64,000 nucleotides of DNA, from assembly GCA_030998225.1 (NCBI GenBank), contig JAPYXD010000308.1, positions 7,388,001 to 7,452,000 of the forward strand. Direction: 5' to 3'. Shown in pieces: positions 47,861-58,463 of the stretch; position 1 is the stretch's first letter; the number at the start of each line of letters is the position of its first letter. This stretch comes from Diplolepis rosae (Eukaryota > Arthropoda > Insecta > Hymenoptera > Diplolepididae). The position numbers were made by a program, and so were the translations under genes. The notes below the pieces were generated by a model. That model searched no databases and was not told the origin of the DNA. It saw only the letters and a program-made list of their open reading frames with translations.

Positions 47861-49185
47861 GATACCTGGTTTATATTTTAGAGATCCCGTCATTTTAAGG
47901 AATTAAATTTAGCAGTCCAGGCACCTTAAATACACATTCCTCATGGAACTTAAGCTGCAAACTGAAATTAAGGATACCTAGATTATTTAATATAGATCGT
48001 ACCATTTTGGAAATTAAGTTTAGTAGTCCAAAAGCCAAAAGTAGAAATTCCTCAGGGAACTTGAGCTGAGAACTGAAAGTTAAGATACCTGGTTTATATT
48101 TTAGAGATCCTGTCATTTCGACAAAAATATCTAGTAGTCCAGGTGCTTAAAAAACATCTTCGTCATGGATTTTAACCTGCGAACTGAAATTAAGGATACT
48201 TAGTTTATATTTTGTAGATCCCGTCATTTTGAAAATTATATCTAGTAGTCCAAGTGCCTAAAATAGATCTTCCCCGGGAACATGAGCTGAGAACTGAAAG
48301 TTAAGATACCTGGTTTATATTTTAGAGATCCTGTCATTTCGACAAAAATATCTAGTAGTCCAGGTGCTTAAAAAACATCTTCGTCATGGATTTTAACCTG
48401 CGAACTGCAATTAAGGATACTTGGTTTATATTTTGTAGATCCCATCATTTTAAAAATTATGTCTTGTAATCCAAGTGCCAAAAATATATCTACCTCGGGA
48501 ACTTGAGCTCAGAACTGAAATTAAAGATACCTGGTTTTTATTTTAGATAACCCGTCATTTTGAGAATTATATTTAGTAGTCCAGGAGCTTGAAATCATTT
48601 CCTTCCGGGAATTTATGCTGATAAATGAAAATTTAGATATCCGAATGGTATTTCAATTATCCAGTTATTCTAAATTTACATCTAGTAGTCTAGAAGTTGA
48701 AATACACCTTCCTCAGGGAAGTTGATCTGACAACTTAAATTGAAGATACCTGGTTAATATTTTAGAGATCCCGTCATTTTGGGAAATATATTAATAGTCC
48801 AGGTACTTGAAAAACATCTTCTTCAGGGAACTTACGATGAGAACTGAAATTTACGATACCTAGTTCGTATTTTAGAGATCCTGTCTTTTGGAAAATTATA
48901 TTAAGTAGTCCAGGTGCTTAAAAAATATCTACCTCGGGAAGTTGAGCCGAAAACTGAAAGTTATGATACCTAGTTTATATTTTAGAGATCCTGTCATTAC
49001 GCAAATTATATCTAGTAGTCCAGGTGCTTTGAAAACATCTTCCTGAGGGAACTTAAGCTGAGAAATGAAAATTAAGAGATCCGAATGGTATTTCAATGAT
49101 CCAGTCATTCTAAAAATTACATCCTGTAGTCTAGTTGTTGAAATACACCTGCCTCAGGGAAGTTGAGCTGACAACTGAAATTCAA
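47861..49185 (+). repeat. 12-mer unit 18
   Basis: D has 'cttccccgggaacatgag'. H ends with the flank form 'caacttaaattg'. I has 'cttacgatgag'. J/K carry 'gttatg' and 'cctgagggaactt', as in unit 12. Confidence 0.95.
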
Positions 49186-50510
49186 GATACCTGGTTTATA
49201 TTTTAGAGATCCCGTCATTTTAAGGAATTAAATTTAGCAGTCCAGGCACCTTAAATACACATTCCTCATGGAACTTAAGCTGCAAACTGAAATTAAGGAT
49301 ACCTAGATTATTTAATATAGATCGTACCATTTTGGAAATTAAGTTTAGTAGTCCAAAAGCCAAAAGTAGAAATTCCTCAGGGAACTTGAGCTGAGAACTG
49401 AAAGTTAAGATACCTGGTTTATATTTTAGAGATCCTGTCATTTCGACAAAAATATCTAGTAGTCCAGGTGCTTAAAAAACATCTTCGTCATGGATTTTAA
49501 CCTGCGAACTGAAATTAAGGATACTTAGTTTATATTTTGTAGATCTCGTCATTTTGAAAATTATATCTAGTAGTCCAAGTGCCTAAAATAGATCTTCCTC
49601 GGGAACTTGAGCTGAGAACTGAAAGTTAAGATACCTGGTTCATATTTTAGAGATCCTGTCATTTCGACAAAAATATCTAGTAGTCCAGGTGCTTAAAAAA
49701 CATCTTCGTCATGGATTTTAACCTGCGAACTGCAATAAAGGATACTTGGTTTATATTTTGTAGATCCCATCATTTTAAAAATTATGTCTTGTAATCCAAG
49801 TGCCAAAAATATATCTACCTCGGGAACTTGAGCTCAGAACTGAAATTAAAGATACCTGGTTTTTATTTTAGATAACCCGTCATTTTGAGAATTATATTTA
49901 GTAGTCCAGGAGCTTGAAATCATTTCCTTCCGGGAATTTATGCTGATAAATAAAAATTTAGATATCCGAATGGTATTTCAATTATCCAGTTATTCTAAAT
50001 TTACATCTAGTAGTCTAGAAGTTGAAATACACCTTCCTCAGGGAAGTTGATCTGACAACTAAAATTGAAGATACCTGGTTAATATTTTAGAGATCCCGTC
50101 ATTTTGGGAAATATATTAATAGTCCAGGTACTTGAAAAACACCTTCTTCAGGGAACTTAAGATGAGAACTGAAATTTACGATACCTAGTTCGTATTTTAG
50201 AGATCCTGTCTTTTGGAAAATTATATTAAGTAGTCCAGGTGCTTAAAAAATATCTACCACGGGAAGTTGAGCCGAGAACTGAAAGTTAAGATACCTATTT
50301 TATATTTTAGAGATCCTGTCATTACGCAAGTTATATCTAGTAGTCCAGGTGCTTTGAAAACATCTTCCTCAGGGAATTTAAGCTGAGAAATGAAAATTAA
50401 GAGATCCGAATGGTATTTCAATGATCCAGTCATTCTAAAAATTACATCCTGTAGTCTAGTTGTTGAAATACACCTGCCTCAGGGATGTTGAGCTGACAAC
50501 TGAAATTCAA
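49186..50510 (+). repeat. 12-mer unit 19
   Basis: D has 'gatctcgtc'. E opens 'ggttcata' and ends 'gcaataaagg'. I has 'aaaacaccttc', J 'ctaccacgggaag', K 'cctattttat' and 'acgcaagtta', and L 'agggatgttgag'. Unit 21 repeats most of these. Confidence 0.96.
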
Positions 50511-52278
50511 GATACCTGGTTTATATTTTAGAGATCCCGTCATTTTAAGGAATTAAATTTAGCAGTCCAGGCACCTTAAATACACATTCCTCATGGAACT
50601 TAAGCTGCAAACTGAAATTAAGGATACCTAGATTATTTAATATAGATCGTACCATTTTGGAAATTAAGTTTAGTAGTCCAAAAGCCAAAAGTAGAAATTC
50701 CTCAGGGAACTTGAGCTGAGAACTGAAAGTTAAGACACCTGGTTTATATTTTAGAGATCCTGTCATTTCGACAAAAATATCTAGTAGTCCAGGTGCTTAA
50801 AAAACATCTTCGTCATGGATTTTAACGTGCGAACTGAAATTAAGGATACCTCGTTTATATTTTAAAGATCATGTCATTACGAAAATTATATCTAGTAGTC
50901 CAAGTGCCTAAAATAGATCTTCCTCGGGAACTTGAGCTGAGAACTGAAAGTTAAGATACCTGGTTTATATTTTAGAGATCCTGTTATTTCGACAAAAATA
51001 TCTAGTAGTCCAGGTGCTTAAAAAACATCTTCGTCATGGATTTTAACCTGCGAACTGCAATTAAGGATACTTGGTTTATATTTTGTAGATCCCGTCATTT
51101 TAAAAATTATGTCTTGTAATCCAAGTGCCTAAAATAGATCTTCCTCAGGGAACTTGAGCTGAGAACTGAAAGTTAAGATACCTGGTTTATATTTTAGAGA
51201 TCCTGTCATTTCGACAAAAATATCTAGTAGTCCAGGTGCTTAAAAAACATCTTCGTCATGGATTTTAACCTGCGAACTGAAATTAAGGATACTTAGTTTA
51301 TATTTTGTAGATCCCGTCATTTTGAAAATTATATCTAGTAGTCCAAGTGCCTAAAATAGATCTTCCTCGGGAACTTGAGCTGAGAACTGAAAGTTAAGAT
51401 ACCTGGTTTATATTTTAGAAATCCTGTCATTTCGACAAAAATATCTAGTAGTCCAGGTGCTTAAAAAATATCTTAATCATGGATTTTGACCTGCGAACTG
51501 CAATTAAGGATACTTGGTTTATATTTTGTAGATCCCATCATTTTAAAAATTATGTCTTGTAATCCAAGTGCCAAAAATATATCTACCTCGGGAACTTGAG
51601 CTCAGAACTGAAATTAAAGATACCTGGTTTTTATTTTAGATAACCCGTCATTTTGAGAATTATATTTAGTAGTCCAGGAGCTTGAAATCATTTCCTTCCG
51701 GGAATTTATGCTGATAAATGAAAATTTAGATATCCGAATGGTATTTCAATTATCCAGTTATTCTAAATTTACATCTAGTAGTCTAGAAGTTGAAATACAC
51801 CTTCCTCAGGGAAGTTGATCTGACAACTAAAATTGAAGATACCTGGTTAATATTTTAGAGATCCCGTCATTTTGGGAAATATATTAATAGTCCAGGTACT
51901 TGAAAAACATCTTCTTCAGGGAACTTAAGATGAGAACTGAAATTTACGATACCTAGTTCGTATTTTAGAGATCCTGTCTTTTGGAAAATTATATTAAGTA
52001 GTCCAGGTGCTTAAAAAATATCTACCTCGGGAAGTTGAGCCGAAAACTGAAAGTTATGATACCTAGTTTATATTTTAGAGATCCTGTCATTACGCAAATT
52101 ATATCTAGTAGTCCAGGTGCTTTGAAAACATCTTCCTCAGGGAATTTAAGCTGAGAAATGAAAATTAAGAGATCCGAATGTTATTTCAATGATCCAGTCA
52201 TTCTAAAAATTACATCCTGTAGTCTAGTTGTTGAAATACACCTGCCTCAGGGAAGTTGAGCTGACAACTGAAATTCAA
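50511..52278 (+). repeat. 12-mer unit 20, expanded to 16 monomers (1768 bp)
   Basis: Order: A 50511, B 50623, C 50734, D 50845, E 50955, F/B hybrid 51066, C 51177, D 51288, E 51398, F 51509, G 51619, H 51729, I 51838, J 51948, K 52058, L 52169. The 443-bp gain is four monomers. The 51066 monomer begins as F ('gtcttgtaatcc') and ends like B ('cttcctcagggaacttgag'), as expected from crossing-over between F of one unit and B of another. The first D (50845) is a divergent K/D-like monomer ('aaagatcatgtcattacg'). Confidence 0.95.
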
Positions 52279-53602
52279 GATACCTGGTTTATATTTTAGG
52301 GATCCCGTCATTTTAAGGAATTAAATTTAGCAGTCCAGGCACCTTAAATACACATTCCTCATGGAACTTAAGCTGCAAACTGAAATTAAGGATACCTAGA
52401 TTATTTAATATAGATCGTACCATTTTGGAAATTAAGTTTAGTAGTCCAAAAGCCAAAAGTAGAAATTCCTCAGGGAACTTGAGCTGAGAACTGAAAGTTA
52501 AGATACCTGGTTTATATTTTAGAGATCCTGTCATTTCGACAAAAATATCTAGTAGTCCAGGTGCTTAAAAACATCTTCGTCATGGATTTTAACCTGCGAA
52601 CTGAAATTAAGGATACTTAGTTTATATTTTGTAGATCCCGTCATTTTGAAAATTATATCTAGTAGTCCAAGTGCCTAAAATAGATCTTCCTCGGGAACTT
52701 GAGCTGAGAACTGAAAGTTAAGATACCTGGTTTATATTTTAGAAATCCTGTCATTTCGACAAAAATATCTAGTAGTCCAGGTGCTTAAAAAACATCTTCG
52801 TCATGGATTTTAACCTGCGAACTGCAATAAAGGATACTTGGTTTATATTTTGTAGATCCCATCATTTTAAAAATTATGTCTTGTAATCCAAGTGCCAAAA
52901 ATATATCTACCTCGGGAACTTGAGCTCAGAACTGAAATTAAAGATACCTGGTTTTTATTTTAGATAACCCGTCATTTTGAGAATTATATTTAGTAGTCCA
53001 GGAGCTTGAAATCATTTCCTTCCGGGAATTTATGCTGATAAATAAAAATTTAGATATCCGAATGGTATTTCAATTATCCAGTTATTCTAAATTTACATCT
53101 AGTAGTCTAGAAGTTGAAATACACCTTCCTCAGGGAAGTTGATCTGACAACTAAAATTGAAGATACCTGGTTAATATTTTAGAGATCCCGTCATTTTGGG
53201 AAATATATTAATAGTCCAGGTACTTGAAAAACACCTTCTTCAGGGAACTTAAGATGAGAACTGAAATTTACGATACCTAGTTCGTATTTTAGAGATCCTG
53301 TCTTTTGGAAAATTATATTAAGTAGTCCAGGTGCTTAAAAAATATCTACCACGGGAAGTTGAGCCGAGAACTGAAAGTTAAGATACCTAGTTTATATTTT
53401 AGAGATCCTGTCATTACGCAAGTTATATCTAGTAGTCCAGGTGCTTTGAAAACATCTTCCTCAGGGAATTTAAGCTGAGAAATGAAAATTAAGAGATCCG
53501 AATGGTATTTCAATGATCCAGTCATTCTAAAAATTACATCCTGTAGTCTAGTTGTTGAAATACACCTGCCTCAGGGATGTTGAGCTGACAACTGAAATTC
53601 AA
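52279..53602 (+). repeat. 12-mer unit 21 (1324 bp)
   Basis: It is close to unit 19: 'gcaataaagg', 'ataaataaaa', 'aaaacaccttc', 'ctaccacggg', 'acgcaagtta' and 'agggatgttgag' are all shared. C lacks one A. E has 'agaaatcctg', also present in the patch in unit 20. Confidence 0.96.
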
Positions 53603-54927
53603 GATACCTGGTTTATATTTTAGAGATCCCGTCATTTTAAGGAATTAAATTTAGCAGTCCAGGCACCTTAAATACACATTCCTCATGGAACTTAAGCTGC
53701 AAACTGAAATTAAGGATACCTAGATTATTTAATATAGATCGTACCATTTTGGAAATTAAGTTTAGTAGTCCAAAAGCCAAAAGTAGAAATTCCTCAGGGA
53801 ACTTGAGCTGAGAACTGAAAGTTAAGATACCTGGTTTATATTTTAGAGATCCTGTCATTTCGACAAAAATATCTAGTAGTCCAGGTGCTTAAAAAACATC
53901 TTCGTCATGGATTTTAACCTGCGAACTGAAATTAAGGATACTTAGTTTATATTTTGTAGATCCCGTCATTTTGAAAATTATATCTAGTAGTCCAAGTGCC
54001 TAAAATAGATCTTCCTCGGGAACTTGAGCTGAGAACTGAAAGTTAAGATACCTGGTTTATATTTTAGAGATCCTGTTATTTCGACAAAAATATCTAGTAG
54101 TCCAGGTGCTTAAAAAACATCTTCGTCATGGATTTTAACCTGCGAACTGCAATTAAGGATACTTGGTTTATATTTTGTAGATCCCGTCATTTTAAAAATT
54201 ATGTCTTGTAATCCAAGTGCCAAAAATAGATCTACCTCGGGAACTTGAGCTCAGAACTGAAATTAAAGATACCTGGTTTTTATTTTAGATAACCCGTCAT
54301 TTTGAGAATTATATTTAGTAGTCCAGGAGCTTGAAATCATTTCCTTCCGGGAATTTATGCTGATAAATGAAAATTTAGATATCCGAATGGTATTTCAATT
54401 ATCCAGTTATTCTAAATTTACATCTAGTAGTCTAGAAGTTGAAATACACCTTCCTCTGGGAAGTTGATCTGACAACTAAAATTGAAGATACCTGGTTAAT
54501 ATTTTAGAGATCCCGTCATTTTGGGAAATATATTAATAGTCCAGGTACTTGAAAAACACCTTCTTCAGGGAACTTAAGATGAGAACTGAAATTTACGATA
54601 CCTAGTTCGTATTTTAGAGATCCTGTCTTTTGGAAAATTATATTAAGTAGTCCAGGTGCTTAAAAAATATCTACCACGGGAAGTTGAGCCGAGAACTGAA
54701 AGTTAAGATACCTAGTTTATATTTTAGAGATCCTGTCATTACGCAAATTATATCTAGTAGTCCAGGTGCTTTGAAAACATCTTCCTCAGGGAATTTAAGC
54801 TGAGAAATGAAAATTAAGAGATCCGAACGGTATTTCAATGATCCAGTCATTCTAAAAATTACATCCTGTAGTCTAGTTGTTGAAATACACCTGCCTCAGG
54901 GAAGTTGAGCTGACAACTGAAATTCAA
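53603..54927 (+). repeat. 12-mer unit 22 (linked-variant subtype)
   Basis: E 'gttatttcg', F 'cccgtc...atagatct' and H 'cctctggg' place it with units 7, 10 and 11. I has 'aaaacaccttc' and J 'ctaccacggg', as in units 19 and 21. L has 'gaacgg'. Confidence 0.95.
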
Positions 54928-56252
54928 GATACCTGGTTTATATTTTAGAGATCCCGTCATTTTAAAGAATTAAATTTAGCAGTCCAGGCACCTTAAATAC
55001 ACATTCCTCATGGAACTTAAGCTGCAAACTGAAATTAAGGATACCTAGATTATTTAATATAGATCGTACCATTTTGGAAATTAAGTTTAGTAGTCCAAAA
55101 GCCAAAAGTAGAAATTCCTCAGGGAACCTTAGCTGAGAAGTGAAAATTCAGATACCTTGTTCATATTTTACACATCCCGTCATTTCGACAAAAATATCTA
55201 GTAGTCCAGGTGCTTAAAAAACATCTTCGTCATGGATTTTAACCTGCGAACTGAAAATAAGGATACTTGGTATATATTTTAGGGATCCCGTCATTTTAAG
55301 AATTATATTTAGTAGTCCAGGTGCCTAAAATACATCTTCCTCAGGGAACTCAAGCTGAAAAATAAAATTTAAGATACCTGGTTCATATTTTAGAGATCCT
55401 GTCATTTCGACAAAAATATCTAGTAGTCCAGGTGCTTAAAAACATCTTCGTCATGGATTTTAACCTGCGAACTGCAATTAAGGATACTTGGTTTATATTT
55501 TGTAGATCCCATCATTTTAAAAATTATGTCTTGTAATCCAAGTGCCAAAAATATATCTACCTCGGGAACTTGAGCTCAGAACTGAAATTAAAGATACCTG
55601 GTTTTTATTTTAGATAACCCGTCATTTTGAGAATTATATTTAGTAGTCCAGGAGCTTGAAATCATTTCCTTCCGGGAATTTATGATGAGAAATGAATATT
55701 TAGATATCCGAATGGTATTTCAATGATCCAGTCATTCTAAATTTACATCTAGTAGTCTAGAAGTTGAAATACACCTTCCTCAGGGAAGTGGATATGACAA
55801 CTTAAATTGAAGATACCTGGTTAATATTTTAGAGATCCCGTCATTTTGGGAAATATATTAATAGTCCAGGTACTTGAAAAAAATCTTCTTCAGGGAACAT
55901 AAAATGAGAACTGAAATTTACGATACCTAGTTCGTATTTTAGAGATCCTGTCTTTTGGAAAATTATATTAAGTAGTCCAGGTGCTTAAAAAATATCTACC
56001 TCGGGAAGTTGAGCCGAGAACTGAAAGTTATGATACCTAGTTTATATTTTAGAGATCCTGTCATTACGCAAATTATATCTAGTAGTCCAGGTGCTTTGAA
56101 AACATCTTCCTCAGGGAATTTAAGCTGAGAAATGAAAATTAAGAGATCCGAATGGTATTTCAATGATCCAGTCATTCTAAAAATTACATCCTGTAGTCTA
56201 GTTGTTGAAATACACCTGCCTCAGGGAAGTTGAGCTGACAACTGAAATTCAA
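54928..56252 (+). repeat. 12-mer unit 23, D replaced by S-like monomer
   Basis: B ends abnormally ('ccttagctgagaagtg') and C opens 'gataccttgttcatatttta' with 'cacatcccg'. The D position (55262) is filled by an S-like monomer: 'ggtatatattttagggatcc', 'taagaattatatttag', 'tacatcttcctcagggaact', 'caagctgaaaaataaaat'. G-H use flank forms ('tgatgagaaatgaatattta', 'gtggatatgac'), and I has 'gaacataaaatgag'. The unit still totals 1325 bp. Confidence 0.92.
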
Positions 56253-57577
56253 GATACCTGGTTTATATTTTAGAGATCCCGTCATTTTAAGGAATTAAAT
56301 TTAGCAGTCCAGGCACCTTAAATACACATTCCTCATGGAACTTAAGCTGCAAACTGAAATTAAGGATACCTAGAGTATTTAATATAGATCGTACCATTTT
56401 GGAAATTAAGTTTAGTAGTCCAAAAGCCAAAAGTAGAAATTCCTCAGGGAACTTGAGCTGAGAACTGAAAGTTAAGATACCTGGTTCATATTTTAGAGAT
56501 CCTGTCATTTCGACAAAAATATCTAGTAGTCCAGGTGCTTAAAAAACATCTTCGTCATGGATTTTAACCTGCGAACTGAAAATAAGGATACTTGGTATAT
56601 ATTTTAGGGATCCCGTCATTTTAAGAATTATATTTAGTAGTCCAGGTGCCTAAAATACATCTTCCTCGGGAACTTGAGCTGAGAACTGAAAGTTAAGATA
56701 CCTGGTTCATATTTTAGAGATCCTGTCATTTCGACAAAAATATCTAGTAGTCCAGGTGCTTAAAAAACATCTTCGTCATGGATTTTAACCTGCGAACTGC
56801 AATTAAGGATACTTGGTTTATATTTTGTAGATCCCATCATTTTAAAAATTATGTCTTGTAATCCAAGTGCCAAAAATATATCTACCTCGGGAACTTGAGC
56901 TCAGAACTGAAATTAAAGATACCTGGTTTTTATTTTAGAGATCCTGTCATTTCGAGAATTATATTTAGTAGTCCAGGAGCTTGAAATCATTTCCTTCCGG
57001 GAATTTATGATGAGAAATGAATATTTAGATATCCGAATGGTATTTCAATGATCCAGTCATTCTAAATTTACATCTAGTAGTCTAGAAGTTGAAATACACC
57101 TTCCTCAGGGAAGTGGATATGACAACTAAAATTGAAGATACCTGGTTAATATTTTAGAGATCCCGTCATTTTGGGAAATATATTAATAGTCCAGGTACTT
57201 GAAAAACATCTTCTTCAGGGAACTTAAGATGAGAACTGAAATTTACGATACCTAGTTCGTATTTTAGAGATCCTGTCTTTTGGAAAATTATATTAAGTAG
57301 TCCAGGTGCTTAAAAAATATCTACCTCGGGAAGTTGAGCCGAAAACTGAAAGTTATGATACCTAGTTTATATTTTAGAGATCCTGTCATTACGCAAATTA
57401 TATCTAGTAGTCCAGGTGCTTTGAAAACATCTTCCTCAGGGAATTTAAGCTGAGAAATGAAAATTAAGAGATCCGAATGGTATTTCAATGATCCAGTCAT
57501 TCTAAAAATTACATCCTGTAGTCTAGTTGTTGAAATACACCTGCCTCAGGGAAGTTGAGCTGACAACTGAAATTCAA
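56253..57577 (+). repeat. 12-mer unit 24, partial S patch in D
   Basis: D (56587) shares the S-like 5' part with unit 23 ('ggtatatattttagggatcc') but returns to D at 'cttcctcgggaacttgag'. B has 'tagagtattt'. G opens normally, then 'agagatcctgtcatttcgag'. H has 'gtggatatgac', as in unit 23. It looks like a unit-23 copy partly converted back to consensus. Confidence 0.92.
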
Positions 57578-58463
57578 GATACCTGGTTTATATTTTAGAG
57601 ATCCCGTCATTTTAAGGAATTAAATTTAGCAGTCCAGGCACCTTAAATACACATTCCTCATGGAACTTAAGCTGCAAACTGAAATTAAGGATACCTAGAT
57701 TATTTAATATAGATCGTACCATTTTGGAAATTAAGTTTAGTAGTCCAAAAGCCAAAAGTAGAAATTCCTCAGGGAACTTGAGCTGAGAACTGAAAGTTAA
57801 GATACCTGGTTTATATTTTAGAGATCCTGTCATTTCGACAAAAATATCTAGTAGTCCAGGTGCTTAAAAAACATCTTCGTCATGGATTTTAACCTGCGAA
57901 CTGAAATTAAGGATACTTGGTTTATATTTTGTAGATCCCGTCATTTTGAAAATTATATCTAGTAGTCCAAGTGCCTAAAATAGATCTTCCTCGGGAACTT
58001 GAGCTGAGAACTGAAAGTTAAGATACCTGGTTTATATTTTAGAGATCCTGTCATTTCGACTAAAATATCTAGTAGTCCAGGTGCTTAAAAAACATCTTCG
58101 TCATGGATTTTAACCTGCGAACTGCAATTAAGGATACTTGGTTTATATTTTGTAGATCCCGTCATTTTGAAAATTATATCTAGTAGTCCAAGTGCCTAAA
58201 ATAGATCTTCCTCGGGAACTTGAGCTGAGAACTGAAAGTTAAGATACCTGGTTTATATTTTAGAGATCCTGTCATTTCGACTAAAATATCTAGTAGTCCA
58301 GGTGCTTAAAAAACATCTTCGTCATGGATTTTAACCTGCGAACTGCAATTAAGGATACTTGGTTTATATTTTGTAGATCCCGTCATTTTGAAAATTATGT
58401 CTTGTAATCCAAGTGCCAAAAATATATCTACCTCGGGAACTTGAGCTGAGAACTGAAATTTAA
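57578..58463 (+). repeat. Right edge of 12-mer array: A-B-C-D-E-D-E-F
   Basis: A 57578, B 57690, C 57801, D 57912, E 58022, D 58133, E 58243, F 58354. The D-E dimer is present twice, and both E copies share the private change 'tttcgactaaaat', so this is an exact 221-bp tandem duplication. After F the sequence passes to an S/G hybrid at 58464 and the 12-mer order is lost. Confidence 0.94.

Larger units (their letters stand above)
24898..58463 (+). repeat. Main 12-mer HOR array (1325-bp period)
   Basis: Twelve distinguishable monomers A-L (112, 111, 111, 110, 111, 110, 110, 109, 110, 110, 111, 110 bp; sum 1325) repeat in fixed order. A-phased units start at 25339, 26664, 27989, 29314, 30639, 31964, 33288, 34613, 35936, 37260, 38586, 39911, 41236, 42561, 43886, 45211, 46536, 47861, 49186, 50511, 52279, 53603, 54928, 56253 and 57578. 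Spacings of 1323, 1324 and 1326 come mostly from the A-run in 'gcttaaaaaacatc'. One unit is 1768 bp. Units differ by few bases each, while neighbouring monomers differ strongly, the defining sign of a HOR. The edge units are the most divergent. Confidence 0.97.

Noticed and set aside
50511..52278. The 1768-bp unit as an assembly error
   Set aside because: It contains a coherent F/B hybrid and private variants in the extra monomers, more like a real unequal exchange; raw reads would still be needed to settle it.
25373..57833. Repeated 73-codon minus-strand open frames as real genes
   Set aside because: They sit at the same place in each HOR unit, cover parts of three monomers, have no separate promoter or flanking gene structure, are broken by one-base indels in some units, and show an internal repeat explained by monomer length. 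Conservation follows from array homogenisation.
24898..58463. Promoters, TATA boxes or polyadenylation signals
   Set aside because: 'tttatatttta' occurs in most monomers as part of the AT-rich repeat, so it gives no specific evidence of transcription.
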